The notes under the pieces were generated by a model, which had not been told where the DNA came from, searched no databases, and was given only the letters and a program-made list of their open reading frames with translations. The position numbers and the translations under genes are program-made. From Entoloma clypeatum (taxonomy: Eukaryota > Basidiomycota > Agaricomycetes > Agaricales > Entolomataceae), in NCBI GenBank assembly GCA_963565915.1, contig OY751492.1, positions 3,906,001 through 3,970,000 on the forward strand: a stretch of DNA of 64,000 bases. Reading direction: 5' to 3'. Shown here piece by piece: positions 10,326-20,383 of this stretch. Every line of letters begins with the position of its first letter. The first letter of the stretch is position 1.

Positions 10326-11507
10326 ATGTCGCGCTTCTTTGAAGACTTCACCAGTAACCCATTCGCCTCACCAGAAGCCCGACAGGAGAGACTTGACCCC
10401 TTCTCGCGACCAACAGACGCGCAGGAACAGAGATTCCTTAGAGATCTACAGAGGAAATACCCCGAACGTTTTGCCACCGATTCCGCCGACGAGTTCCCTG
10501 ACGAATTTACTTTTGACTCCGCGCAGTCAGATACCGAACAGACGCCTAGAACAGGGACTAATTTTCAACCCCTACCTGTATCCCGAACCCCATCTTCATT
10601 CCAACAACCCGACACCTCTCCTACTCCGCAGGTTCTAGACATGGCAGAAGCACCGACAGTGCAAACGATGGATACATCCAAGATCATCAAAGATCCTGGG
10701 ATGTTCAAAGACAGACACACCTTTGACGAGTGGTGGAAAGCCACCAAACTATACATCAGATTCCAGAAGGGCCTGTCCGACGATCAGAAGATCCTGGCGG
10801 TGTTATCCCGCATGATGGAAGGGTCCGGTAAACACTGGGCCAGCAACAAGTTAGACGATCTTGCCACCGATGGCGAGAACATCACCTGGTTAGGATTCTC
10901 AGACGACATCGCTACGCGATTCTCTATTGCCAACAAGTCGGCAGCGGCCAAGGCGAGACTCGAAGTCCTGAAACAGGAGAAACGCACCATTGACGAATTC
11001 TTGGACGAATTCGAAGAGCTCTTGAAGCTGTCAAACCTTGGCGAAGAAACTGGGAAATACATCCTGGAAAAGAACGTCAACCGCAGAATTTCTGAACAAG
11101 TGGCTAGCGATGGCAAGACGTACACCGATTATGCAAAGGAGATCCGAAACAAGGGACGACAGATAGAGGGACATGCATTAGTCATCCGAGGGGGTGGCGA
11201 CACACGCACCGGATCAGGCACCACTTATGGTGGTCAAGGCAAAGCCATGGAGATCGACAAAGCAGGAGTAGCCCGTTGCTCCAACTGTCAGCGCTTTGGT
11301 CACCTTGCCAAAGACTGCAAAGCCCCAAAGAAGAAAGATGGTCGTAAGTGTTTCAACTGCGACCAAGAAGGACATATCGCGCGCAACTGCCGGAAGCCCA
11401 AGAAGAACTCTGGAAAGATTAGGAAGGTGTCTGATGGAGATACCGATGATGATGAAACCATCACCATAGAGACCGATGAGAAGGATTTTCCCGAAGGGTC
11501 CGATTAA
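10326..11507 (+). CDS. gag: G1 Gag
   Basis: A 393-codon frame from ATG 10326 (MSRFFEDFTSNPFASPEA). The capsid region runs from about residue 115 to 270. Two CCHC zinc knuckles follow, CSNCQRFGHLAKDC and CFNCDQEGHIARNC (about 11275-11395), then an acidic tail. The protein would form the virus-like particle and package element RNA. It ends at TAA 11505. The heptamer at 11483-11489 lies shortly before the stop and would shift ribosomes into pol. The sister copy in G2 is broken by Copia E. Confidence 0.9.
   Translation: MSRFFEDFTSNPFASPEARQERLDPFSRPTDAQEQRFLRDLQRKYPERFATDSADEFPDEFTFDSAQSDTEQTPRTGTNFQPLPVSRTPSSFQQPDTSPTPQVLDMAEAPTVQTMDTSKIIKDPGMFKDRHTFDEWWKATKLYIRFQKGLSDDQKILAVLSRMMEGSGKHWASNKLDDLATDGENITWLGFSDDIATRFSIANKSAAAKARLEVLKQEKRTIDEFLDEFEELLKLSNLGEETGKYILEKNVNRRISEQVASDGKTYTDYAKEIRNKGRQIEGHALVIRGGGDTRTGSGTTYGGQGKAMEIDKAGVARCSNCQRFGHLAKDCKAPKKKDGRKCFNCDQEGHIARNCRKPKKNSGKIRKVSDGDTDDDETITIETDEKDFPEGSD
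11483..11489 (+). promoter_or_regulatory. Probable -1 frameshift site, G GAT TTT
   Basis: The heptamer is in register with the gag codons (GAT at 11484). The -1 frame is open from 11480 and runs through protease into RT. GGAUUUU is an established slippery sequence in some plant RNA viruses. The same heptamer sits at the same place in J (60501-60507). Confidence 0.55.
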
Positions 11508-14500
11508 ACGACGCTAAGTCGCGACCCTTATCCATTAAACGAACTCGCTTGCCTGGTGCAGCTACAGACAATATAACTTATGTTATCCCTGCAAAGCGAG
11601 CCGTTGCGTCAACTAAGATTGTCAAGGGAGATAAACCTCCGAAACGACGAGAGATCAAGCTGCAAGCTCAGATCAAAACACGACGAGGACCAAAGGCCAT
11701 TCGACCCGAGGTTGATAGCGGATGTGAACGCACATGCATCCATCCCAGAATAGTACGCGAACAGAACCTCCCCACGCAAGGAATACCGCCCATAGCAATT
11801 CTAAATGCGGATGGATCACCAAATCGACAACAAAAAGCGAATCAACTTGCCGAAGTCAAGCTGGATTTGGGAACACATCAGGAAACCATGGAAGCGATGG
11901 TACTGGACATTGGGAGAACAGACATGCTCTTGGGACATGACTGGTTGGTACACCACAACCCTATGATCAATTGGACAACCGGCGCTGTAACGTTCAACCG
12001 GTGCCCAACAACATGCCGAACCAAACATTCGGAATTCAGGGTTAACCTTGATGGTCGCAAACACCGGGTTCGCATGGTTGAGGTGCGCGACAAAGATGCA
12101 CCCAAGAAGTCGGATCAGAAATGGAAGCCTGGAGACCCTATATTGGAAGCTGTCACTCCCACACCACCTCCCACAACCAAACGACCCTCATATGTTGATC
12201 GGTTTACTCACCTCTTCGAGAAGGAGAACTTTGATAAGATCCCAAAGGAGAGGAAATGGGACCATGGTATTGAACTTACACCGGACGCACCAAAGGAACT
12301 AGGGGGAAACACATATCCCATGACGCAAAAGGAACAGGAGGAATTGGACGCATTCATTGACGAGGGTCTAGCAACTGGAAAGATCCGCCCGTCCAAATCC
12401 CCTTATGCTTCTCCTTGCTTCTTCATCAACAAGAAAGATGGTTCCAAACGATTGGTACAAGATTACCGCATGGTCAACAAATTCACGGTCAAAGACAAAT
12501 TCCCACTCCCTCGCATCTCCGATCTCTTAGACGTGCTGAAAGATGCAGTCTACTTCAATAAGATGGACATCATGTGGGGTTACAACAATGTCCGGATTAA
12601 AGAAGGCGATGAATGGAAGGCTGCCTTCCTTACCAGTTGAGGATTGTTTGAACCATTGGTCATGTTTTTCGGCCTTTGCAACTCCCCGGGAATGTTCTCT
12701 CGGATGATGGCTAGTCTATTCCGGGACCAGATCCGCCGACGCATCTGCGTGATCTACATGGATGACATCGTGGTTATTGGTAAAACCAAGGAAGAACTCG
12801 CGCGAAACACCGAAGAAATTCTGCAGATCCTATCGGACAATGACTTGTTCCTAAAGGAGAAGAAGTGTTTCTGGGAAGTAACGAAATGCCCCATATTGGG
12901 ATATGTCGTTGGTGAAGGACGTGTCGAGATGGAAACCGAGAAGGTGGACACGATCCGAAACTGGCGAGCACCCACATCAAAAAAGGAAGTCCAGAAGTTC
13001 CTTGGGTTTGCTAACTTCTATCGGCGCTTCATTGAAGGATACTCAAACATCGCGAAACCACTTACCGCGCTCACAGGCGGCACTGCGTTTACTTGGGGAC
13101 CAACGGAACAAAAGGCATTTGAAGGTCTCATACAGGCGATCACATCGGCACCAGTCTTGGCACTACCAAAACCAGATGGACAGTTCAGGGTCGAAACCGA
13201 TGTATCGGGCTATGCAATTGGGGCTGTACTCTCCCAAAAACAGGACGACAAATGGCATCCTATCGCGTTCTTGTCGCTGACCATGTCCGCGGCCGAACAA
13301 AATTACGAGATATACGACAAAGAGCTCTTGGCAGTCATGGAAGCACTAAAAGATTGGAGACACTATCTGCTCGAAGCCAGGGAACGCTTCGAGATCTTAA
13401 CTGATCACAAGAACCTGGAGTATTTCCGCCGTGCTCAGGACCTAAATCAACGACAAAGGCGCTGGAAGATGAAGTTACAAGACTATGACTTCGAACTACG
13501 GCATGTGCCTGGCAAGACAAATGCAAAAGCGGACATCCTGTCGCGCTTACCCTGGTATGAAACAGAACTCGAACCGCAAGACAGTGACCAAATGCTCAAG
13601 GAGGGACTATTCTTGAAACGATTGGAATCAGAAGATGTGGTACAAATGGAGATGTTCACGGAGGAACAATTCTTTGAAGGGGGTGAAACATCTGATTCCA
13701 TCAAAATTGGAAACGTCACGACCATCGAAAATCCGTGGATTGCACACATCAAGGATTCAAACCGCATGGAGACAGAAGTAGCCCAGGGTCTAAAGAAGAA
13801 TCCTCATTGGTATCAACAGGAAAACGGCATCACATATGCAGGCAAACGAGTCTATGTCCCGCCAGACCCACAACTGCGTCAAGAACTAATGTTTGAGTCA
13901 CACAATGCACCAGTAGCTGGACATCCAGGACAGTATCGAACACACGAACTCCTCACTCGCACCTACTGGTGGCCTACCATCCTGCATGATGTAAAGAAGT
14001 ACGTAAAGGGTTGCGACACCTGTCAGCGCAACAAGATCAACAGACAGAAACGACATGCTCCGCTACACCCCCATGCAGCACCAAGTCATCCATGGGAAGA
14101 CATAGGGATTGACGTCGTGGGACTGATACCAGAGTCTGATGGAAAGAATGCGATCCTGGTCATCATGGATAGACATTCGAAGATGCTTCATCTCATTCCG
14201 ACAACCGTGGAATTATCGGCTGAAGGATTAGCCAAGATCTATCGGGATCAGATATGGAAGCTCCACGGAATCCCCGAGAAAATCATCAGTGACAGAGGAC
14301 CACAGTTCGCCGCGAAGTTCATGGAGATACTTTGCCGCATGTTAGGGATCAAAAGGAATCTGTCCACCGCATACCATCCACAGACGGATGGACAAGCCGA
14401 ACGATCGCATCAGGAAACAGAAGTGTTCTTACGAAACTTTGTTAACCATCTGCAAGATGATTGGGCTGAATGGATCGCAATCGCCGAATTCCAGTACAAT

Positions 14501-15157
14501 GACAAAGAACATCAGGCGACGAAGCACACACCATTCTATCTCAACTATGGCTTACATCCTTGGAAGGGAGAACTTGTGTTGGAAGACACCAACCCGGCTG
14601 CCAACAGCTTCTTGGAAAAACTCAAACAAGCACGAGAAGAAGCCAATGCAGCACTGAAACAGGCACAGGATCAGATGAAGAAGACAGTTGATACACGACG
14701 GAGTCCGTCTCGGGACTACCGCATCGGAGACAAGGTGTGGCTGGAAGGGACTAACATCAGGACTAACCGTCCCTCGAAGAAGCTTGACGCACTCCGACAT
14801 GGACCATTCAAGGTCCTAGAGAAGAAAGGAGCTAGCACGTACCTTCTTGATCTTCCGAAAACTTGGAAAATGATTCACCCTGTGTTCAACGAGACCCTGT
14901 TGTCACCTTACGAAACCCCAAAGTACGCCATCCAGAAGAAGAAACCAGCCCCTGATCCGATCATCGTCGAAGGACGAGCAGAGTATCATGTGTCCACAAT
15001 CCTAGACTCTCGAAAGTTCCGTGGAAAGATCCAGTACCTCGTCCAGTGGGAAGGATATGGCCCAGAAGAGAACACATGGGAACCTCGAGCTAATGTTCAG
15101 AATGCTCAAGATTTGATCCGTGATTTTCATCGGCAAAATCCATCGCGTCCACGATAA
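11489..15157 (+). pseudogene. pol: G1 Pol, one nonsense codon in RT
   Basis: The -1 frame runs from the shift site to TAA 15155. The protease has VDSGCERTCIH (about 11713). RT spans about 12270-13000 with the catalytic YMDD at about 12757. RNase H has [11 protein letters not shown] and the HHCC finger has HPGQYRTHE...CDTC (about 13920-14030). The integrase core has a D,D,E pattern ([13 protein letters not shown], and E in the HQETE region). A C-terminal chromodomain (about 15025-15140) has [17 protein letters not shown], which would bind chromatin marks for targeting. TGA at 12638 replaces an Arg codon in TSRGLFEP and is the only stop, consistent with CGA to TGA. Confidence 0.88.
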
Positions 15158-15273
15158 AAGATAAACCGCAAAATCCATTTTCCATACCGATTTCTGTCAC
15201 ATCGAGTTCCCCGCTCCAACTCTTCTCGCCCAACACGCCGTTCTTCTTATACTTTTCGAACCTCATCTCCACC

Positions 15274-15639
15274 ATGTCCAACATCACCACCTCCACCGAC
15301 GCTTCCGACATCAACCCCACCATTACCACCCTCATTGGCGAAGCGCTCTCCATGCGCGACCAGATCCATGCGCTTGAAACCTCCGTCGCCAACATCCTCC
15401 ACCGACAGATGCACATTCGTCTCCACACCCTATCCGACTTGCCAACCGCTCCCACCGCTGAGGAAAAACTTATCCTCAAAAATTATACCAACACCCTTGC
15501 CATCGAAAATCGACGCCTTCGCCTCGCCGTTTGAGGTTTAGAGTTTGCCACGGCGGTAAACGACGAACTGATAAAGGACTGGGGCAACCGGGCTGATCCT
15601 ACCTGGACCGATCCAAACGGCAACGATGGATGGGAGTAG
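15274..15639 (+). pseudogene. G1 third ORF, small helical protein with one stop
   Basis: ATG 15274 opens MSNITTSTDASDINPTI. The frame reaches TAG 15637 but has one TGA at 15532. The G2 homologue (59485-59856) is uninterrupted. The centre is predicted helical (SMRDQIHALETSVANILHR) and the C-terminus is Trp/Asp/Asn-rich. There are no cysteines, membrane segment or known domain. Many differences between the copies in this helix are synonymous, which suggests past selection on the protein. It lies 116 bp after pol, in the env position. Function unknown. Confidence 0.7.
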
Positions 15640-15676
15640 GTAGTCTGTGAGGACACAGACCTTGAGGAGAGGAACA

Positions 15677-16046
15677 TGTTACGGACTAACGACTACGGAC
15701 ATATACGCTTACTTTTTCACTTTTACTCATCGGCCCCCGCTTACACATATCGTATTATACTTTATTTCCTTTAGTATACTTCGCTCCCGCGCTGACTCGC
15801 TTTCCACAGCTGTCTGACTCATTCCGCAGTCAGCTTACTCATTAGTACATAGCCTTCCGCAGTCGCCTTACTCATGCGCACTGCCTTCCGCAGTTACTGA
15901 CTCATTCGCTACCGCTCATAGTCAGTACTATATAAACCTCATGTACCATAGCTACATTCCTTAGATTTAGCAATCACATTGCTCTTCGCCTTTCCACTTT
16001 CCTGCATACTCTGCCCGAACCTTGGAACGGTTTGTTAAGCATAACA
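15677..16046 (+). repeat. 3' LTR of G1
   Basis: Pairs with 9896-10265 and is followed by the TSD CTTCT at 16047-16051. Confidence 0.93.
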
Positions 16047-16435
16047 CTTCTTCACCTCCGCATTCGCCGCATCCACATCCGCATCCGCACCTGCACCCGC
16101 AACCGGTTCCTTCACCTTCGCCTTCTCTGCCTTCCTCTCTGCTCGTCTCCGCTCTTTTGCCGCCCTCTTCGCCTCCACGCGCTCTGCATCTTCCTTCGTG
16201 CGCTTCTCTGCCTCCTGCAGCTTCCTCTCCAACTCCTCGGTGACCTTCTTCTGGCGCTCCCTTTCAGCACGGAGAGTGGCGAGGGGTGAGTTCTCAGCGG
16301 ACATAACAGATAGGCGTCGGGATAGATGTTGTGGTTGGGTGACAAGAGAGAAAAATCATGCACAAAGCTTTTCAACCAATGGTCACATGGATTACCTCAT
16401 CTGGGCCTCAGGGTTCGGCCCTAAGAGGGAAATAC

Positions 16436-16977
16436 TGTCATAACCATATGATTCACATCCGACTTATCCGACGACTCCGACGATTCATCCGCTCCGACAT
16501 CCGCTCCAACAACATTCTATTTATATTGATTATACTTCTACTACGTAACATCTCAACCATACTTACAAGTAGACATATGTTGTTCACTTTTCATTTGTTA
16601 CTCTCCGTACTCCGAATGTTCCGATGGTCAACTCCAATATCTGCACATCACTTATAGTAATGCTGATCATTCTAGTCTACTATAAATAGTGTACAAACCT
16701 GTCGTAGAACCTCAGTTCAAATATCATATGTTACACCTCATTCACATCTGTCTCTACTTGCCTTGAGCATTCTCTCCGTCACCTCCGCTCATCCGCTCAT
16801 CCGCTCATCCGACATCCGCCAATCCGAAATTGAGGACCATGTCAAAGAGTGGGGCGCAACGCACAAGTTGAAGCCAGGTCCTTTCTGCCAACGTCGCACT
16901 TACCGCATTCCGCTCCTCCGCTACTCCGCTCCGACTCATCCGACGTTTTCCGATGTTGAGAAACATGCTACGTGACA
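16436..16977 (+). repeat. 3' LTR of F1
   Basis: Pairs with 1349-1890 and is followed by the TSD AAGTC at 16978-16982. A purine-rich tract, AAGAGGGAAATAC, immediately precedes it. The same tract precedes the 3' LTRs of B and, in a slightly changed form, I. Confidence 0.92.
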
Positions 16978-16998
16978 AAGTCACTGGCTTCAATGTTT

Positions 16999-17900
16999 TC
17001 AGGTTGCCATGTTATGCACGGTGTCGTCGTCAAATTCGTATGGTTCGCCCTCGAGGTCTGCGTAGCCAGAGCCAAGACATTCATGGGTATAATGTCCGGG
17101 CGCCTTCTTTTCACACTTCTCGCACAAATAAAGCACGCACTGACACTCAATATGTCCCTTAGCTCCGCACAGGCCGCACTGGCGCCCTTTGTCAATGTGT
17201 GGCCATCCTGCAGGACGGCGCCAAGGTCTGCTCAGAGAATGAGCACGCCCGTGTGTGTCAATTTCATAGCCAACACAATCGGGTTCGTTGGTGAGGTCGA
17301 TGGGGATCTGGTATAAAAACCATGCCCGAGTGGGACAGACATGATCGTGCATACAGTTTTTCTTCTGGAGCATTTAGCAACTCCAAGGGACGGTACGTCA
17401 GTCCTGACGCTGGAAAGACTTTGGTTGCTGGTTAAGGGCGACGCGGATTCGGCGGGGGAAGGGGTAGTCGGGGGATCGGGGTTTCTGATGACAAGGGGGA
17501 CTGGGTTAGGGACGGGGGTCGGTTCAGGGATGGGTTCAGGTATGGGGACCACCGGGGTGGGAGATCTTGGGGCGGGATTTATGAGTGCGAGGTCGGGGTA
17601 GTTGGAGCGTGTGGGGAATAGTCTTTCAAAATGTCGGTAGACTCCTCTGTCTACTAAGAGATCGGCGTGATTGTCAATGAGGCAGGCGATAGAGGCGGAA
17701 GTGTTGTAATGGTACTCCCGGATAGCAATGAGTCCATACAATGCGTTGACCAGGAACTGGTCTGTTTCATCTTCAAGTCTTCCGAGGACGTTGTTCTCGT
17801 CTTCGGGGTTGGTGAATAGGTTTAGGAGTCGGGACCATCTGGTGTGTCTGTCGGTGTTGAAGCGCACTTCTTTGGGGGAGGCGATGCGGAGGTTGGACAT
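16999..17900 (-). pseudogene. Element A third ORF with C-terminal zinc knuckles
   Basis: Located downstream of pol, on the sense strand of A. The best start is ATG 17900 (MSNLRIASPKEVRF). A helical N-terminus is followed by a Pro-rich repeat region (PIPEPIPEPTPVPNPVP, about 17480-17560). A frameshift near 17375 moves the frame to one ending at 16999 that carries CGLCGAKGHIECQC (CX2CX4HX4C) and a second CX2CX6HX4C motif. The zinc knuckles suggest nucleic-acid binding. It occupies the env position but has no signal peptide or membrane segment. It is unrelated to the third ORF of G or to the antisense genes of F, B and I. Confidence 0.65.
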
Positions 17901-17929
17901 GGTGATGAGAAGATGTGGATCGTTGGGGT

Positions 17930-19910
17930 TCAAAGGTGGTGGGTCTGTTTGTAAAGACCCAGTGTTTCCTGAGCTCTTTTTAAGTTGGATTCCGGTTCCC
18001 ACATGTTATCGCTTGATGGGTATCCCATCCACTTGACCAAATACTTGTACCCTCTGCCCTGTCGCTTGTGGGTAAGGATCACTTCTACTTCATACTCGTG
18101 TTCTCCTTCAATCAGATCAGGAGGTGGGTTGTGGAAGTTCAGTCCGTGTGTGTCATTTTCCCAATAAGGTGTCAACAAGGAGGCGTGGAAAACGGGTGGA
18201 TCTTCCATTGTTCTGGAAGTTTCAGCTTATACGTCAGGGGCCCGAGTACCTCAGAAATGGTGAAGGGTCCTTCTCTTTTGGGTGCCAGTTTTCTGGAAGG
18301 GTATCCGATTCGGAGGTTCTTTCCTTCTAGCCATACCTGTTCTCCTTTTCCAAACAGAGTGAAGCCTCGTGTTGATCTTTCTGCCATCATCTGATGGGCC
18401 AGTTCGTGCGCTGCCAGCGCTTCATCTCTTGCTTGCTTTAGGTCTTTGAGCCGTTCCTCTATGCTTGGCACGTTCATCTTGTCAAATGCCAATGGTATGT
18501 CTCTTGGTTCGTATCCCATCATTAGATAGAATGGGGATCATTTTGTCGTGGAGTGGGTTCTCTCGTTATGACAGAACTCCATTGTTGAGTTGTGATCGTG
18601 CCATGTTTCAGGATTATTTGAACAGAACATCTGGAAATAGATCTTGAGTTCTTGATTCGCACGTTCCGTTTCTCCATCAGTTTGGGGGTGGTAAGCTGTA
18701 CTCATCATCAGTTTGATCCCTAGGAGTCGTCCTAATTCTCTGAAGACCTGAGAAGCGAATTGTGGCCCTCTGTCAGACAGAATAGAGTCTGGGAGTCTGA
18801 ATCTTCGGTACACGTGGTCCAAATAAAGTTTGGCGGTGAGGGTCGTGTCGGTGGTTTTGGTACAAGGGATGGAAATTACCCCCTTCGTAGAACCATGGTC
18901 TACTACGACCATGATACTGTCAATTCCATTGCTCTCGGGTAGGTCCATGATGAAGTCGATCATTGTCTGGGAGAATGGTCTGGCGTCCTTTTGTGCCTTG
19001 ATCGGCATCAATCCAGGGTTTGTGGGGTGTGTGTTGACTTTCATTTGTTGGCAGGTTGCACATCCTCCAACGTAATTCTTGATAAACATGTACATTCCTG
19101 GCCACCAATAGTTTCACCTAACCAATTCCAAGGTTTTTAGATGTCCTGGATGTCCGCTTGGTAGGGAGTCGTGATATCGTTTCGTTATTTCCCGGCGCAG
19201 AGTCTCATCTGGCGGTACGTAACATCTGTCGCAGAAGAATAATATTCCGTCTTCTGTTCTCCATTCTGATAAATGGGATTTAATCGGTGGGGTCCTGGAT
19301 TCTTTCAGGGCAGTGATGGCTTTTGAGAAGAGCTCATCATTTTCAGTTGCTTTTAGAATATCTCCTTGTAGCTCAAGGTCCACTGTCTTGACGAAGATGT
19401 CATCTGGTAAAACAACGATGTCTTTGTTGTCTGTATCTTCTTCAGGTATATGGTCCGGTCACCTTGACAAGGCATCAGACTGGATCATCTTCAATCCTGG
19501 GGTGTGTACTAGTTTGAGTTCAAACTCGGAGAGATACAATCTCCACCGTGCTTGCCGTCTGTTCAATTTCTGGGGTTCCCGGTAATATGTCAGGTTCTTG
19601 TGATCTGATAGAACAACCGTTGGAAATGGTGACCCAAGGAGGTAATGCCTCCAGGTTTCCAGTGATCGGATAATTCCCAAGAGTTCCCAATCATAGATCT
19701 CATGTTCCGTTCTGCCGCAGAGAATGAGTGCAATATATATCCGCAGGGGTGCCAGTCTCCATTCGCATCTTGTTGGCGCAGTACTGCTCCTGTCACCCAT
19801 TTGGATGCATCAGATTCTATGATGAACGGCTTGTCAGTGTTTGGCATTAACAATACCGGTGATTCCGTGAATTTGTCCTTTAACGTGTCAAATGCCATTT
19901 GGCAGTCCTC
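17930..19910 (-). pseudogene. pol: Element A pol, 3' half
   Basis: This continues the RT/RNase H frame that stops at 33021. RNase H ([14 protein letters not shown], about 19800) is followed by the HHCC finger (HPGHLKTLE...CATC, 19150-19050). The integrase core has [11 protein letters not shown] and [13 protein letters not shown] (about 18970-18750). The chromodomain YLVKWMGYPSSDNMWEP is at about 18000-18060, and the stop is at 17930. Several stops and at least two frame changes, near 19700 and 18200, break it. Domain order and wording are typical of Ty3/Gypsy chromoviruses. Confidence 0.88.
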
Positions 19911-20383
19911 TGTTATATCCGTCTCTGAATCTCCGATCCACTCTGATTGTCCTCCGACATTCCGGACATCCGTTACCTCCGCATCTCCGCATGTTGCCAT
20001 CATGCATGTTGAAGTTCCACCTGGGCGCTAGCCGCAGGTGTACTGAGCAACATAGCTACAGTGGAAGTACTCTACGATACCGCTATGGTCACTTACATGG
20101 TTTGGAGGGGGTAAGGCTAGTGAGAGCGGTTGAGGCTGGTGAGAGCGATGGAGCTGGTTAAGAGTCAAGAGACAACTTGTTGGTATTGACAGTTTCCTGG
20201 TCTTATATACCATACTACTGTTTGTACCAACCAAACAAGTATGTAAGAAAGATATGTAATGGTCACGTGATGTGATCTAATCTAAATCTAATCTACGTGA
20301 TGGGAAAAGTTTCAACACCCCCCCATATTTAGTACATACTTCTAAATACATCTTATTTTTCCCATATAGGTACTTTTCTTTGT

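Larger units (their letters stand above)
9896..16046 (+). mobile_element. G1: Ty3/Gypsy chromovirus inserted in F1
   Basis: LTRs 9896-10265 and 15677-16046 (370 bp each, TGTTACGG...GCATAACA) differ at about four positions. TSD CTTCT is at 9891-9895 and 16047-16051. The element holds gag, pol in the -1 frame, and a small sense-strand third ORF. It is nearly intact: the only obvious lesions are one TGA in RT and one TGA in the third ORF. Confidence 0.95.
9142..16304 (-). pseudogene. Antisense Zn-cluster gene of F1, split by G1
   Basis: The same gene as 43322-44340. Exon 1 begins at ATG 16304, runs to 16047, then continues at 9890-9784 on the far side of G1. The intron is 9783-9734 (GTGAGT...TTTAG, 50 nt) and exon 2 is 9733-9142. 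Leaving out G1 and one TSD copy gives 319 codons with no stop, compared with 323 in F2. The insertion lies just upstream of the first cysteine triad. Pol ends at 9097, so the two genes converge with 44 bp between their stops. Unlike gag and pol of F1 it has no nonsense codon, and exon 2 differs from F2 at only two residues that I can see. Confidence 0.75.
1349..16977 (+). mobile_element. F1: Ty3/Gypsy chromovirus inserted in element A
   Basis: Paired 542-bp LTRs (1349-1890 and 16436-16977), TGTCATAACC...ACGTGACA, are flanked by the TSD AAGTC at 1344-1348 and 16978-16982. The internal order is gag, pol (protease, RT, RNase H, integrase, chromodomain), then a convergent antisense gene. H, a solo LTR and G1 are nested inside. 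Family copy F2 at 42658-49327 has an undamaged pol frame and serves as the reference for the lesions described here. Confidence 0.93.
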
